Shown here: positions 44,449 through 57,296 of the stretch, piece by piece
How the letters are laid out: every line of letters begins with the position of its first letter
Position numbering within the stretch: the first letter of the stretch is position 1
NCBI GenBank assembly: GCA_017871115.1
Contig: JAFCIZ010000001.1
Coordinates: 7,190,001 to 7,254,000, forward strand
Source of the DNA: Cunninghamella blakesleeana
Lineage: Eukaryota > Mucoromycota > Mucoromycetes > Mucorales > Cunninghamellaceae
Reading direction: 5' to 3'
Length of the DNA: 64,000 bases
Notes under the pieces: model-generated
Told to the model about the DNA's origin: nothing
The model's input: the letters and a program-made list of their open reading frames with translations, nothing else
Database searches by the model: none
Program-made: the position numbers and the translations under genes

Positions 44449-45620
44449 TATAAATATTTTGCTATTATTAATTTGGTATTAAATAAAGTAAAATAAAATA
44501 ATAATAGTTGTTCTAAATAAATTAAAGAAAAAGAAGTGAAAGAAGAGAAAAAGTGAAAGAAAATAAAAAGATAGGAAAAAGAAAGAAATGGAAAAAATTA
44601 AAAAATTTAAATTTTTTATTTTTTGAACGAGCGAAATGGTAGTACAGCGTAAAATAACTTTACACACCATATTTTTAGAAAAAACGCATTGGTCAATTTA
44701 AGAAATATGAATATTTTATTTTATTTTACTATTAATATAGATTAATAATTTGATAAGATCATTTTTTTTTTGTTGTCATTTTTTAAATGTTATTTATTTA
44801 TTTATTGAAATATATTATAATAATTTATTACATTTCTTCACATGTACTATATATTTTATATAAAAAGATGTATTTTGATTTATAAAAGACCTTTGGTCAA
44901 TCCCCGCTCGAAATAAATCGGAGATCATACTATAAGCATTGTGTTTGCATGTTTCTTGAATCCTTCTTTGAACGTTTCATGTCATTGGTTAAAATATTAT
45001 CCCTATAAGCCACTTTGTCTATATAAAGCTTAAAAAAAGTTTTTTCTTTTTCTTTTTCTTTTTCTCTTTCTTAAATCTCTTTATTTTTATTATTTCATAA
45101 TAATAATTATATTGATATCTTTTTAAAAAAGAAAGAATTCTAATTTAATTATATGGTATTAATGTATTTATTTTTTCATATCATTATAAATAATTAGTTT
45201 TCTTCTTTTTCCCTTCCTCTATCCTGTGTTCTATTCTTTTACCATGAGTAGTTGACCTTCGGGAAAGGTAGGGTAGATAATATGGCGTATATTCTTTTCA
45301 TTTCATTGTTGGATTTCTTTATATTTCCAATAAAAGAAAAGTTTAAGCCTATATTTATTCTCAAACGATATAAAAATTCAATAATGAAAATGAAAAAAAA
45401 TCATATTGAGTGAAATGAAAAATTATGTAATTTTTATTTTAATTTATTAATGATATCATATAAAGTACATTTTTTTTTAAGAAAAGCAAACATATATAGA
45501 TATATACATTTATTTATCTAAATTTATATACAACCATAACTATATAAGTATTTATAATAAGTGCTATCATAATCATTATCATTATCATTATTCATCTCAA
45601 AAAAATAAATAAATAAAAAT
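44449..45620. other. Intergenic region between acyltransferase and TAF4
   Basis: 1.17 kb, both neighbours on the minus strand. A GC-richer stretch at 44890-45030 ends in a TATA-like TATATAAAG (45019-45027) read on the + strand. A small inverted repeat, GACCTTCGGGAAAGGT, lies near 45253. No ORF or tRNA fits, so I cannot say whether these mark the acyltransferase promoter or a non-coding transcript. Confidence 0.4.
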
Positions 45621-48473
45621 TCATTTTTGTAACCATTTATTATACATTTTTAATAAAGTATTCTTCCCGCTTCCTTTTCCAAATTGAGATTCATTTTCCA
45701 AAGCAAATATAGCATCCAATACGGTGATTTTCCTTATGTCTTGATCAGCTTGTCGTTGTTGTTTTAAAGTTGTATCCTTTAATTCTTTTAATATAGATCT
45801 ATCTATACCTTCTTGAGGAACACTTTTAAGTTTCCAATACCTTTTTTCCTCTTCCTCTTCCTCTTCCTTGCCATCATCATCATAATCATCATTTTCTTCT
45901 TTATTGTCATTATCGTTTTCTATTTTTTCATCCTTTTTCATCAAGGAGTTTGATTTTAAAAGTGAAGTAGGTGAAGTAAGCGATGTTGGCGATGATGTTT
46001 GTGACAACATATATTTATGTTTATATAATTTTTGTTCTATAGAATCTACTTTTTCCAATGCTTTCAGGACTTGTTTTGTATCAGGTTTGACGACTATTTT
46101 ATACATAGGATAGTTACCATCTTCTGCTATAGGTGGTTTTTGTTGAAAAGGCGATCTTCTCTGTACCCGATGTTTAGAAGCTTTTACCATATTTTCCATT
46201 AATCCTCTTAATCTATCTTGAGTCGCTAATGATAAATAAACAATCACATCTGGATCTATGTTTGGTATGGATAAAGGTCTGGCTAATTGCTGGATAGTGT
46301 CCTGTAATAAATGGCTATTCATAAAGTCTTGTGTTTTTGATCTATCTATACCATCAACTGGTACTGCCGATGAATCCCCGTCTTTGAAAAAATTCTCTAC
46401 TTCTTCTTTAAGATCTACACCTGCATATCCCATTACGTCAGTAATTGTATCGTAATCGATTCTATTATCTCCTCCACCACCTCCACCACTTGCCGATGAT
46501 GATGCTGCAGCAGTAGCTGCTGTCGTTGTTAAAGGTGTTGCTGAAGATGTATTTGTTGTAGAGCTAGTAGATGATTGTTTACTGATCAATTTGAAAATAT
46601 AATAAAATAAAATAATAAGGAATTAATAAAAATTAATATTTTAATTAATCATGATAAATAAATAAATGAATATATACATTCATGTATAACTTACATTGCG
46701 TTTGTTTTAGGTACTTGTAATCCTTGACTATTAGGGGGAGCAGGTGATTTAAATTCAGGTGTAGCTATTGGTTGGTTATTTACTGTAGATGAAGTAGTAG
46801 CTGAAGTGTTCGGTAAAACAGGAGGTGTTGCAATGCTTATATTGGATGTAGAGTTTTTAGGTGGTCCCATGAGCGTTCCAGGCGTAATATGTTCAGATTT
46901 TACTTTTTTAATTCGTGAAGTACTATATAATAATAAACAAATAAATAATAATAATAGTAATGAAATAAATAAATGTATTTATAAGTGATTTATTGGGTTT
47001 TTTATGTTTTTTTTTTTCTCTTTTTCTTTTGTTTATATATCAACAATATTAACTTACGCTATGTTAGATGTTGATTTTTGAGATTCATCTTTGCCAGATT
47101 GTAACGAACGTTTTCTTTCGACTGGCTCTGTTTTAATGGTAACTGATTCTGATTTAATAGGATTGGCTGGTATAGCTAAAGGAGTTGGTGTGGATATGGA
47201 CGATGTCGGTGTTGAAACTGTAGGTGTCATAATTTTATTATTATTATTACTGTTGTTGTTGTTAATAGCATTATTATGGATATTATTGATGTTATTGCTT
47301 TTGTTTTGAATATGGAGGTTATTATTTTCGTTATTATTATTATTATTGTTGTTGTTGTTGTTATTGTTATTTGAAGGTATTTGGTTTCTCAAATTTTCTA
47401 GCATTTTATATCCACGTTCATCCAATAAATATTTTGATTGTGACAAAAAGTGTTCCGCGCTGATAGTATTATTCTAAAAGCAAATGGGATAAATGTATAC
47501 GAATTAAACAATTTTGTACTTTTTTATAATACGTATAAAATTATAAAGCATTTTGTAACAAATGAATATTTCATCTTTTACCTGTAACTGCGTAAAAAGT
47601 TGATTAATTCTCATTTTTCGATCAGGAGGTAATTGTGCTGTAAGTGAATCTAAAAAAGTCACTGGTGTACCTATTTTTTTAAAAAATTGAACAAGTAAAT
47701 AAATCATAATAATAGGGAAGTCAGTACATAGTTTAAAAAATTGCTTTTTTTTTTAAAAAAAAAAAAACAATATATATCACTATCGTTACAATTATTACTG
47801 CTTTTTCTATTATATATATATATATATATATATCAAAAAAAAAAAAATATTTACCAGATGTAGATTGTGATGTCATATTTGCATTTTGTATTGACGTTAC
47901 AGGTTGTGAATTTGGTAAAGGGTGTGGATTTTGCTGTTGTCTCTGTTGTTGTTGATGAACTTGGGTGGTATTGATGGGTATGTGATTATAAAATGAATTA
48001 GTTTGTCTATTTACATCAAACATTTGTTGTTGTTGCTGTGATTGTTGCTGTGGTTGATAGGATGATTGTTGTTGTGGTTGTTGTCTTGGTGTTATGTGAT
48101 TAAAAGTATTATTATTATTGTTATTATTATTATTATTATTACTATTATTATTATTATTATTATTGTTATTGTTATTGTTATTCCACATATTCATAAAATC
48201 GGTAGCTCCTTGTTGAAAAATACCATTTTGAGATTGGTTTGAAAGTATATCATCATTATCATTACTGAATAAGTGTTGTAATTCAGAAGGCATATTAAAC
48301 TGCGTGGTTGTTCCATTTTGATCTTCGTTACGCATGGTTTGAACTAAAGATTGAAAAGAATTATCGTTTGTAAATATTGTTGAATCATCAAATAAATTCC
48401 TAAGGTAAAGATCGTCTATTTGTTGAACATTATGAGCCTGCGAAGTATTATTATTCCCTTCAGCATTAGCCAT
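45621..48473 (-). CDS. TAF4: Transcription initiation factor TFIID subunit 4 (TAF4)
   Basis: TFIID core subunit that pairs with TAF12 through a histone fold. Five exons on the minus strand (47855-48473, 47582-47670, 47058-47473, 46695-46922, 45621-46581) give 770 residues. The N-terminal half is Asn/Gln-rich low complexity. PVTFLDSLTAQLPPDRKMRI and ISAEHFLSQSKYLLDERG resemble the TAF-homology region. The C-terminal TAF4 domain is clear: DTITDVMGYAGVDLKEEVENF, LLQDTIQQLARPL and DPDVIVYLSLATQDRLRGL, MENMVKASKHRVQ, then TVLDAIFALENESQFGKGSG. Acid runs (GKEEEEEEEKRYW) separate the last two parts. It acts in the nucleus. Confidence 0.9.
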
Positions 48474-48815
48474 ATTTTTTGATTTAAAATTATATTTTCT
48501 TTTATAAGAAAAATATTAATAAACTGTAAAAAAAAGTAAAAAGGGAAAGAAAGGAAAATAGAAACACTCACGCCCAAAAAATAAAAAATAAAAACTCGGA
48601 GTTTATATTTTTTTGCTAGTAAAACAAAAAATAAAAAGAAATAGGGATGAATATATACACTATTTATTTATTGCTGTTTATACTATGCTAATGAATATTT
48701 ATATACAAATTGAAGTAAAAAAGATAAGATGCATTATAATTTTTCAAGTATGAAGTTAATAAAAAAAATTATCTTTTTTTATATATATATTAATACATGC
48801 AAATATTTATATAGT

Positions 48816-48864
<49 letters not shown>

Positions 48865-48883
48865 AACATATACTTTTTTTAAA
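48474..48883. other. Intergenic region with a 44-base T run
   Basis: TAF4 promoter side and the 3' end of the APSES-like gene. A T run from 48819 to 48862 is encoded as poly(A) on the minus strand about 20 bases after that gene's stop codon. No gene seen. Confidence 0.6.
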
Positions 48884-50395
48884 TTATTCCCAAAGAATAT
48901 TAAACTCCATGTCATCTACTATAACATTTTCAGGGACAGTTTGTTGCATATCTTGGAAATTATTAGCTAATCCATGTAATATAACTGTTGCTTCAATAGT
49001 GTCTGCCATTTCTTTCCATTTGTTTTGTGGATTTCTATTTTCGCAACTATTCTTCTTTTTTAAAGGATCATCAATATTTTTATTTGTTGGAGAATACTGT
49101 GATATATCATTAAAATAAAATGGAACAATAGCATCATCATTGTCTTGTTGTTTTTGTGGATAAAAATATGGTACAACGCGAAATTTAGGTACAATTTGGA
49201 GTGGAGTTGAGGTATTTTTATCCTGATTTGTATAAACTGGAGAAGAGGGTGTTTTTCCATCTTCATTGATAGTATCAATACGACTGCCATTGCAAATATC
49301 ATATACTAAAGCTTCGTCGCCATCATTCTCTTGTTGAAAAAGAATGGGTGTTTCGTGTAAATCAAGTGCTGTTTGATCTGATGTTGTGATATGACTATTA
49401 ACTTGATTCTCATTGAATTGTGTCATACTTTCATCACTGTTTATAGTGCTTTCAGTAGAGGTGTGATTACTATAGTCATAATCATTGCCATTTGGCCCAA
49501 AAAACAAGTCCAATAATTCTATATTTAGTGTAGATTTCTTAGGGCAAACATCTGCATTTTCATTAGAATGGTCGCGTTTTCGTTTTCCTGAATGGCTATC
49601 ATCTAAAGAGCTCAACTCAATTAATTGTTTATTCATATTCCTATTAATGAGGCCAATTGAAGATTTATTTTGAGTGCGACTAGGTTTTGAAGGTTGCTTT
49701 GAGGTTTCAGGACCAAATATAGGTACTAACTGTTCATCAATTGATTTGGCTAATTTTTTACATAAAAATTTTGCTGTATCATAACGAAGCCTAATATATA
49801 TATATATATGTAGGTATGTATGTATTCATAATATGCCCCTCTAACAATAATATGAATTCTATTATGTTTCTATTATAATGCAATATCATTATTTACCAAG
49901 TGCCCTGTATATTTAAAAAACCTCCACGTATCTTTTTAATTGATGACTTGGGACAATCTTGTAAAGTTCTTTTAACTTCACTTTTCGTAAAACCTAAGGC
50001 TTTCCAAATTGCTGTCATATAAACTTCACCTATTTTTATTTTTATTTTTATTTTTCATAATAATAAAAATAGAGTTTAATAGCTATATAAAAAATAATAG
50101 TGTATTTTTTTAAAAAGAGAAAAAGAAAATATGTGTTATACCTGTTTCACGATCCCACATAAAAGTATCACCATTAGCACTATATTCATAAACTATAAAT
50201 ATAAAATGAATATATGATTAAGTTAATATAGATATTAAGTCAGTATATATATAAAGTAAATACAATCACTAAAATTAACACATTTTTATTAATTAATTTA
50301 CCAGGTAGAGTGCCACGTGGATCTCTTGAAGTGACATAATCTTTTTTAGTTACCTTATATAAAGTAGATTTCGGTTCAAACCTTTTATTATTCAT
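48884..50395 (-). CDS. APSES-like DNA-binding protein (Xbp1/Bqt4-type)
   Basis: Four exons on the minus strand (50302-50395, 50142-50192, 49897-50029, 48884-49790) join into 394 residues. Residues about 15-125 resemble an APSES/KilA-N helix-turn-helix domain: KKDYVTSRDPRGTLPVYEYS, NGDTFMWDRETGEVYMTAIW, KALGFTKSEVKRTL, SSIKKIRGGFLNIQGTWLRY and FLCKKLADQLVPIFGP. The VYEY...WDRETG pattern is nearer to Xbp1 or Bqt4 than to Swi4/Mbp1. A basic segment (SGKRKRDH) may be a nuclear signal. The rest is acidic and Asn/Ser-rich without a domain, and no ankyrin repeats follow. It has no membrane anchor, unlike Bqt4, so a transcription factor role is likelier. Confidence 0.75.
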
Positions 50396-51898
50396 TATTA
50401 ATGTTTATAATTTTCTTTTTATAAAGATTAATAAAAAGATAACAAAAGATTTTATTTTATGCTATTTTTTTTGGGAGTTACCGGACTTTTAAAAATAATT
50501 GCTTAATTATTTATCTAAAGTATCATTTCATTCAGTTTTTACTGTTTGGTTTCTTATTACCAAACAGTATAATTGCTAAAATATAGTATATTTTATTATA
50601 TACCATTGTCGTGTTTACTATTTTATTACATATTACTATTAATATTTTCTTTTTTAAACACGTATGTATGATTAAAATATACCAAAAATTGATTCACTAT
50701 CTATTTATTGATTATAATTCTATTGGTAAGAGAAGCCGTTTTTGCAAATGATACTTCTAGACCACAAAAAAATCCTAATTAAGTAAGTCACAATAAAATT
50801 TTCATTTTTAAAACTTAGAATAGGTATTAGGTGATCGTTGCTAACAGACAAATATCATTTGTAATTTAATAATTTAAAACATTTATGTAAGATGTTTTTA
50901 ATAGTATTAATAACTATATAAATCAGCAATGATAAATGATTAAAATTGAATATATGAATATATAAAAAAGTTCTATATATACATATGTATGTATAGTATT
51001 TTATATTACAAAATAGCTTCTCAAATTGAAAATATAATTGGTATTATAATAATTATTTTATTATTTTTGATATCACGTATTTATCTTATTCTTTAACTTT
51101 TATATGGGAACATAATATATATATATATATATATATATTTGTTACAATATAGATAAAAATATATATGGTATTTCTAATCCAATTAAGAAATTTTCTGTAG
51201 GCCAGAAGTGTTTCCCTGTACTTTGGCTATATTTTAAAAAAATATTCTATATTAATTCTAGACTATCACTTTTTTAAAAAATAAAATAAAATAAAATAAA
51301 AACTCTCGATATATATATTAGAAAATTCTAATCTGTATTATAGTATATTTAGATTACTATATTGTAAAAAAGTTATAAATAAACAAACAATAGTTTAATT
51401 TATACATATACCATAAAAATTAACATACACGTTAAAAGTCGGTTCGATGACGCTTTTACGTGTTTTTACTTAACGTCATAATTTTTTATAAAAAGCGGGG
51501 TTCAATTTCAATTTTAGAAAAGGTGAACCAACCAAAAAAGTTTTTTTTTTTTTCACTTCCTTTTCTCTTATTTATTTTAATTATATTCTTTTTATTTTTA
51601 CTTTTCTTTTTTTTTTTCTTTTCTTTTTTTTTAGTAATTCTTACTTTACTGATAACACAAAGCTAATTTTTGAACAGCAATACATATTAAGTACCCATCT
51701 TTATTTGGATAAATTTATATTGTATAAATAAATTTATATATTTTTTTTATATATATATATATATTTATATACATACTGAAATTCTCACTCATCAACAACT
51801 TTATAACATCTAATAACAGCCATTGAACAAACTCTATTCTAAAGTTGGCCTTTTATTGATTTTAATCTAATCTAATATTTATTTATAATATAATCTAA
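50396..51898. other. Divergent intergenic region, APSES-like gene and 4E-T-like gene
   Basis: 1.5 kb without a supported gene. There is an inverted repeat, TACTGTTTGGT (50537-50547) and ACCAAACAGTA (50559-50569), with an 11-base loop; (TA)n at 51117-51139; and pyrimidine-rich tracts at 51540-51640. The open frame at 51460-51666 is mostly Phe and Leu from T runs and is not convincing. Confidence 0.5.
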
Positions 51899-54800
51899 AT
51901 GTCTGATAAAGAGGATCCAAATCGTTTGCAAGAAAAAAATAACACCCAACCGACCGATTCAAGCGTAATACGTTATACTAGAGATACTTTATTATCTTTA
52001 CATGATAGTCCATTGGTATGTAAACCAGATAATATGCCACCTTTGTCATCATGGTTCGGGTAATTCAATAATACTAGTGATATATAATACGTGTTACAAT
52101 ATATACCTCAACGTATACTAAATTTGATTACATTATATTTTATTATATTTTTAATATATGTATATTTTTCTATTTCTATATAGTGAAGAAGCCGGTTCTC
52201 CTTCCGTGTCAAAAAGTATTCTTAACAGTAGCTCTGTATCAAAATCCACTGGTAATATAAATATATATAGGATCATATTATTTCACTATTCAAGTAAATT
52301 GAAGTATAAAAGTTAAATAATTTTTTTAATTTTTGATTATTTTTTAAAAAAATAAATAAATAGATAAAGGGATTGTTCTTGGTCCACCTAAAACTAATTT
52401 TGCTTCATCTTTATATGGCGGTTTAAAACGTGCAACAGATACAAACAATAATACAACACCAATCATGTCAAAATTATCATCATCAACATCGTCAACATCT
52501 CGTCATCGTCAGGTATACATATAATTAAATAAATGTGTTTTATGTCATTATTATTTTTATACACAGCTTATTAATTAAGCCTAATTCTATCCATTTGTAT
52601 CGTTATATTCTTTATAGCATGATGACCTAGCAAGATTACATAATAATAATAATAATATTAATAATAATAGTAATAATAATAGTAATAACAATAATAACAA
52701 CAACAGTAATAATAATAGTAATATCAACAATAGTAGAATGCCTCGCGGACCATCATATGCAAATGATAAAGGATTCCATCATCACAATAGACAAGATAAA
52801 AACGGGTTAGAAAGGCGGACATCAAATCCATATGGTCAATCAACTCATGGTAAGCGATTTCACCACGAGAGATTTGGTGATCGTAGTAATATAAATAATC
52901 CTTCTGGTGGCCGTAGGGAATGTAAGTTTATTTTATTTTTTATTATATTAATTTATTTATTATTTAATTTTTAACCTTTATTTTATTCATCCATTTATAA
53001 CATAATATTTATCTATAAATAGTTCACCGGGATAATCGTATGAATAATAGATCAAATCAATTCAACAATAATGAAGAACAATCTCAAGAGCGATTACCTG
53101 AATGGATGGATTACGATGCTAAAAGTACACCAGGTTCTGAGAATAAAGTTGAAACACAAACTGAATTTATAAATGATTTAGAAGCTTGGAAATCAAATAT
53201 GAAAAAGAAGAATGGTGTAGAGGATAACACTATTATTACTACAAGTAAAGAAGTGGAGAATGAAAAAAGTGAGTCATAATAAATTTAAATATCTAAAAAC
53301 TATTATAATATGAAATATATATATATGTACGTATTTATATATGAGTGGCATTAAATTAATGTATATTTATGTATATAGCACCATCAAAAATCAAAAACGA
53401 TAAACAAAGTGCAAATAATATGGATGATTTATTAGATGGATTTAGTACATTAGAAATGACATCTTCTACAACATTAGTGTTTGAAGGACTTGGTACAACG
53501 AAGCCTACCTTTATAGACCCAACTTCAGCTCCAGCTTCAGAAGCTTCTTCATCTATGCGTGGTTCAAGATTTGCTAAATTTTTTGCTAAAAGGGAAGAAA
53601 CAAGTCACCCACCATCACCATCATTTTCACAATCACAACAATCACAATCACCACCACCACAACAGCAGCATAAAATATCTGATCCAGTATTACTCAATAG
53701 TAATAAAAATAATAGTAATAATAATGAAAATTTACAACCACGATCTATTAGTTTAAATGATTTATTTAATGCAAATAATGCAACGCCTAGCCATTTACCA
53801 TCACTTCCACCACAACAGCAATCACCACCATCATCATCCAATAATCCTCTTCAAGGGCTTATACCAAATATAACTGGCACTTATGATAACACAGTAGCGG
53901 TAACAGCTGCTGATCAACGTCCCTCTAATACACGTGTACTCTCGGAAGATGATATCTTACAAACTTTAGGTGCTAAAAAGACTATTTCACATCCTGAGCA
54001 ACCTTCACCAGATAGTAACGCAAATGCTATGGGATTCAATAGAGTTTTGCAAATTCTTTCTCAACCAAAGGTAATATAATAAAATATTTTATATTTATCA
54101 AATCGTATAGTAACACCTTTTCTTTTTTTTTTAAAAAAAAAATTAGCCAACTGTTCTTCCTACAGAAATAAACGGTTCTTCAATAGCTCAATCTGTCAAA
54201 AATGAAAATAATGACATGACTCAAGAAAAAACAGAAACTTCAAATGAACATATAACAACATCTGTATCCAAAACTGCTATTTCTGATGATACGGTACCAG
54301 TAAGTTCACCAAAATTAACAGCTGATAATGAAAGAATCAACACAACAGAGCAACTACCACCTCAGCAACAACAACAACAGCAGCAGCAGCAACAATCAAC
54401 ACCAACAATGAAATCGAAGACAGTCGGTAACTTATTTGGAGGAAGTTTACCAACATCAGTATTAAGACAAATGAGTGCAAGGTCATCATCCGATGGACGT
54501 TCACCTTCCTTATCCTCTAATAAAAGTATCCATTCAAACAGATTTAGTTCATCTCATACTGGGGAATCATCACAAAATGGCTCACCTTCTATTGGACATG
54601 CTTCACCGGTTACAATGAAATCGAATCCTCATGTGATGTCACCTCAAGTTCAACAACAGCAACTTCATCATCAGCCTCACTCACAACCTCAACAGCAACA
54701 ACCTGCTCCACCACCACCTCATTCACCTTCTAATAATTTTGGATATCATCATTATTCACCCAATCTCTCAACATCATTAGGTGTACCCAATGCAACAACA

Positions 54801-55277
54801 GCAGCAGCATCTATCTCAATGATGAATGATATGAGAAGCCCAGCTAATGGATATGAATTAATGAACCATCAGCAACAGCGATTTGGTAATATGGAAAATG
54901 GTATGCCTCCACCACCACCACCTCCTCAGCAACAACAACAACAACAGCCGTTGGTAGCTATGCAAGGAAGACCTGATATGAATATACCAATAAACCAAAT
55001 GATGCCACCACAATATATGCGTCATCAACAACAACAACAACAAAATCAACCAATGATGGATCGTTCGTTTATGCCACCTCACCCACCACCACCTATGATG
55101 GGTATGCCACCTATGATGCCTCCACCACCACATTTACCACTTCATTTACAAGGACAAGGAAATAATGCTGGTAACGGCATCCCTCCTCCTTTTATGCAAC
55201 CCCCATTACCTGGAATGCCAATGGGTATGCCACCACAAATGTTTCCTAATAAAAACCCTGGCTGGAATCAGCAATAA
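51899..55277 (+). CDS. eIF4E-transporter (4E-T)-like translation repressor
   Basis: Seven exons (51899-52059, 52184-52251, 52364-52512, 52618-52921, 53023-53268, 53379-54070, 54147-55277) join into 916 residues. Near the N-terminus IRYTRDTLLSL contains the canonical eIF4E-binding pattern YxxxxLL. Further on LPEWMDYD, GSRFAKFFAKRE and TSVLRQMSARSSSD recall conserved short motifs of animal 4E-T (EIF4ENIF1). The rest is low complexity: Asn runs, Gln runs and a Pro/Met-rich C-terminal third with PPPPPPP and MPPPPHLP stretches. By analogy it would repress cap-dependent translation and join P-bodies with Dhh1/DDX6. Assignment rests on motif order, not on overall similarity, so another eIF4E-binding protein is possible. 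Confidence 0.65.
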
Positions 55278-55600
55278 TATTTTTGGGTATGATATATATA
55301 TTCATTTTTGAATAGGATTAGGAATAATAAGGATAAGAATAATAAAAAAATAATCAACTTCAATTATATGTACATGTTTCCATTGGCAATAAATGATACG
55401 TAGTTGCTTTTTTTTTTTTTTTTTTTTTTTAAATTAATAAATTAATAATAATAATAATAATTAACAAAAAAAAGGTTTAATTTATTGTAGATAATAATGT
55501 AAACAAATAAACAAAAAAATATCTATGTATATATCTTTAATATAGCCATTCTTCTAACGGCATACACATACACATACACAAACATATGTACATATACTTA
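55278..55600. other. Convergent 3' intergenic region
   Basis: The 3' UTRs of the 4E-T-like gene and the methyltransferase. It holds a T run at about 55409-55430, a CATACACATACACATACACA microsatellite near 55561 and AATAAA motifs. No gene. Confidence 0.5.
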
Positions 55601-56578
55601 TTATTCTTCTAATGGAGTAGATAAAGGTTCGAAAGCAACAGTACAAATTTTAGATCCAGTTTGACCACCAAAAGAAAAAGTTGGATATCTAACGTGTGAT
55701 TGGTATTTAAAGTCTATAAGCGAATATAAAATTAAAATAGAAGTTTAAAAAAGTGATCAATAAAGAGTACCATCACAATATAATAAAATTAGATAAAAAG
55801 AAAAGTATATCTCTTACATGATTTAAAATGAAGTATCAGTTCATCCATTGTCCAATTACAGCTTGTAATTAATAAAATTCCATTTGATTTATTGATGAGA
55901 TGATAAACGGAACGAACATAAATATCTCTTGGACCTAAACGGCCTTCTTGTTTAGCGACTTCTTGATCTGGATGTAAAGAGATGGCATCAAATGTTCCTT
56001 TATCTAATACAAGTTGATATAATTTATTGTTTTCTTTTTTTCTCCAAGAATCATTTTCTTCTTCATCTTTTAAAAAATCCACGGTATAATAATGAATGTT
56101 TGCTTGATCCTTTTCTATTGCAACTGATTTAGCCAAAGTGATAGCGGATGGTGAATAATCGATACCAGTTAAATCCTGATACCCTTCTTCTCCTAGAGCA
56201 AGCAATAGATGGCCATTTCCACACCCAATATCCAATACACTGGTTGATTTATCTTCTATATGATCCAATGTCCATTCAATAATTCTTTCAACACTATCTT
56301 CTCCAAACCATATTTCTCCAATATCCCCTATTTCTTTAAAATTAACATTTTCTCGTTCATAAACTGTATCCCAACTAATAAATTGTATATATATATTTTT
56401 TTTTATTATGATGATGGTTCTTTTATTTTTTATATTTTTATATTATATATTTTATATATATTATATATATTATATATATTATATATATTATGTATGTTAT
56501 ATTATAAAAAAGGGCAACTTACTAATCTTTGGTTCCTAAGGCAGAAGCTTCAAAGTCATCAGCGTTGGGTAACTCCAT
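55601..56578 (-). CDS. EFM4: eEF1A lysine methyltransferase (Efm4/METTL10 type)
   Basis: A class I SAM-dependent methyltransferase that in yeast and human methylates a lysine of eEF1A. Three exons on the minus strand (56523-56578, 55818-56374, 55601-55713) join into 241 residues. It starts MELPNADDFEASALGTKDYWD, the usual N-terminus of this family. SVLDIGCGNGHLLLAL is motif I, LTGIDYSPSAI follows, and YQLVLDKGTFDAISLHP carries the DKGT(F/Y)D signature in the place of post-I catalytic residues. LLITSCNWTMDELILHF and FSFGGQTGSKICTVAF form the last strands. It is cytosolic and fits the eEF1B gene at 18.7 kb only functionally, not by linkage. Confidence 0.92.
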
Positions 56579-57296
56579 ATTGGTTTTTTATGTTTATGAA
56601 AATAGAAAAAAGAGAAAGAGAGAGGGAATGAAAAAAAATGGAGTTTTTGAAAAAACTTTAATTTTTGAATCTCAGCATTTTTTTTTTTCCTTTTTATTAT
56701 ATACACGATCCCATGTCAACAATTTACAAAAAAGATGGCTTATATATACGTGTTTATTATTATATTATAAACGACCACCTATCTATTTATATTTATAGAA
56801 ACATTTATATCTGTTTAACTCATTATTATTATTATTATTATTAATATTATTATTAGTATTATCATTTTTATTATCACTTTTTTTTATTATATTCGTATAT
56901 TGCTTTTATTTTAAAATGATTAAAAAAGATAAACTCAAATTGATAAATAATAATATTTTAAATTGAGATTTTAATTATTAAATTAGAGAAATCCACTGAA
57001 CCTACTGTATTAAGTAAAAATGAACTGCAAATGTAAAAAGGTAAAAATAGCGTACCACCTACTTTTTAATTTCCGCTATATAATTTCCACAACCTACCAT
57101 TTTTTTCTTTTTTTTTTCTTTCCCTTTCTCCTTTTTTTTATATATATTATAACGTATATATATAGTATTTATTTATTTATACTTATTAATTTTTTCTTTT
57201 TATTTCTCTCTCTCTCTTTCTCCTTCTTTTTTATTTTTATATTAAAAAATTAAAAAGGATTTATTTAAGTCAAATACCTTTTTTTTTTTTAATAAT
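56579..57296. other. Divergent promoter region, methyltransferase and ATF6-like gene
   Basis: 718 bp with no gene. It has a purine tract at 56605-56635 and (TTA)n at 56825-56860. Long pyrimidine-rich tracts (57095-57240) lie just before the ATF6-like start. Around 57048-57070 GCGTACCACC and TTTCCGCTATATAATTTCC give a TATA-like box about 230 bp before that ATG. Confidence 0.45.

Noticed and set aside
48729..49118. Plus-strand open frame with a long Phe run
   Set aside because: The Phe run is the T44 tract and the rest is antisense of the APSES-like gene.
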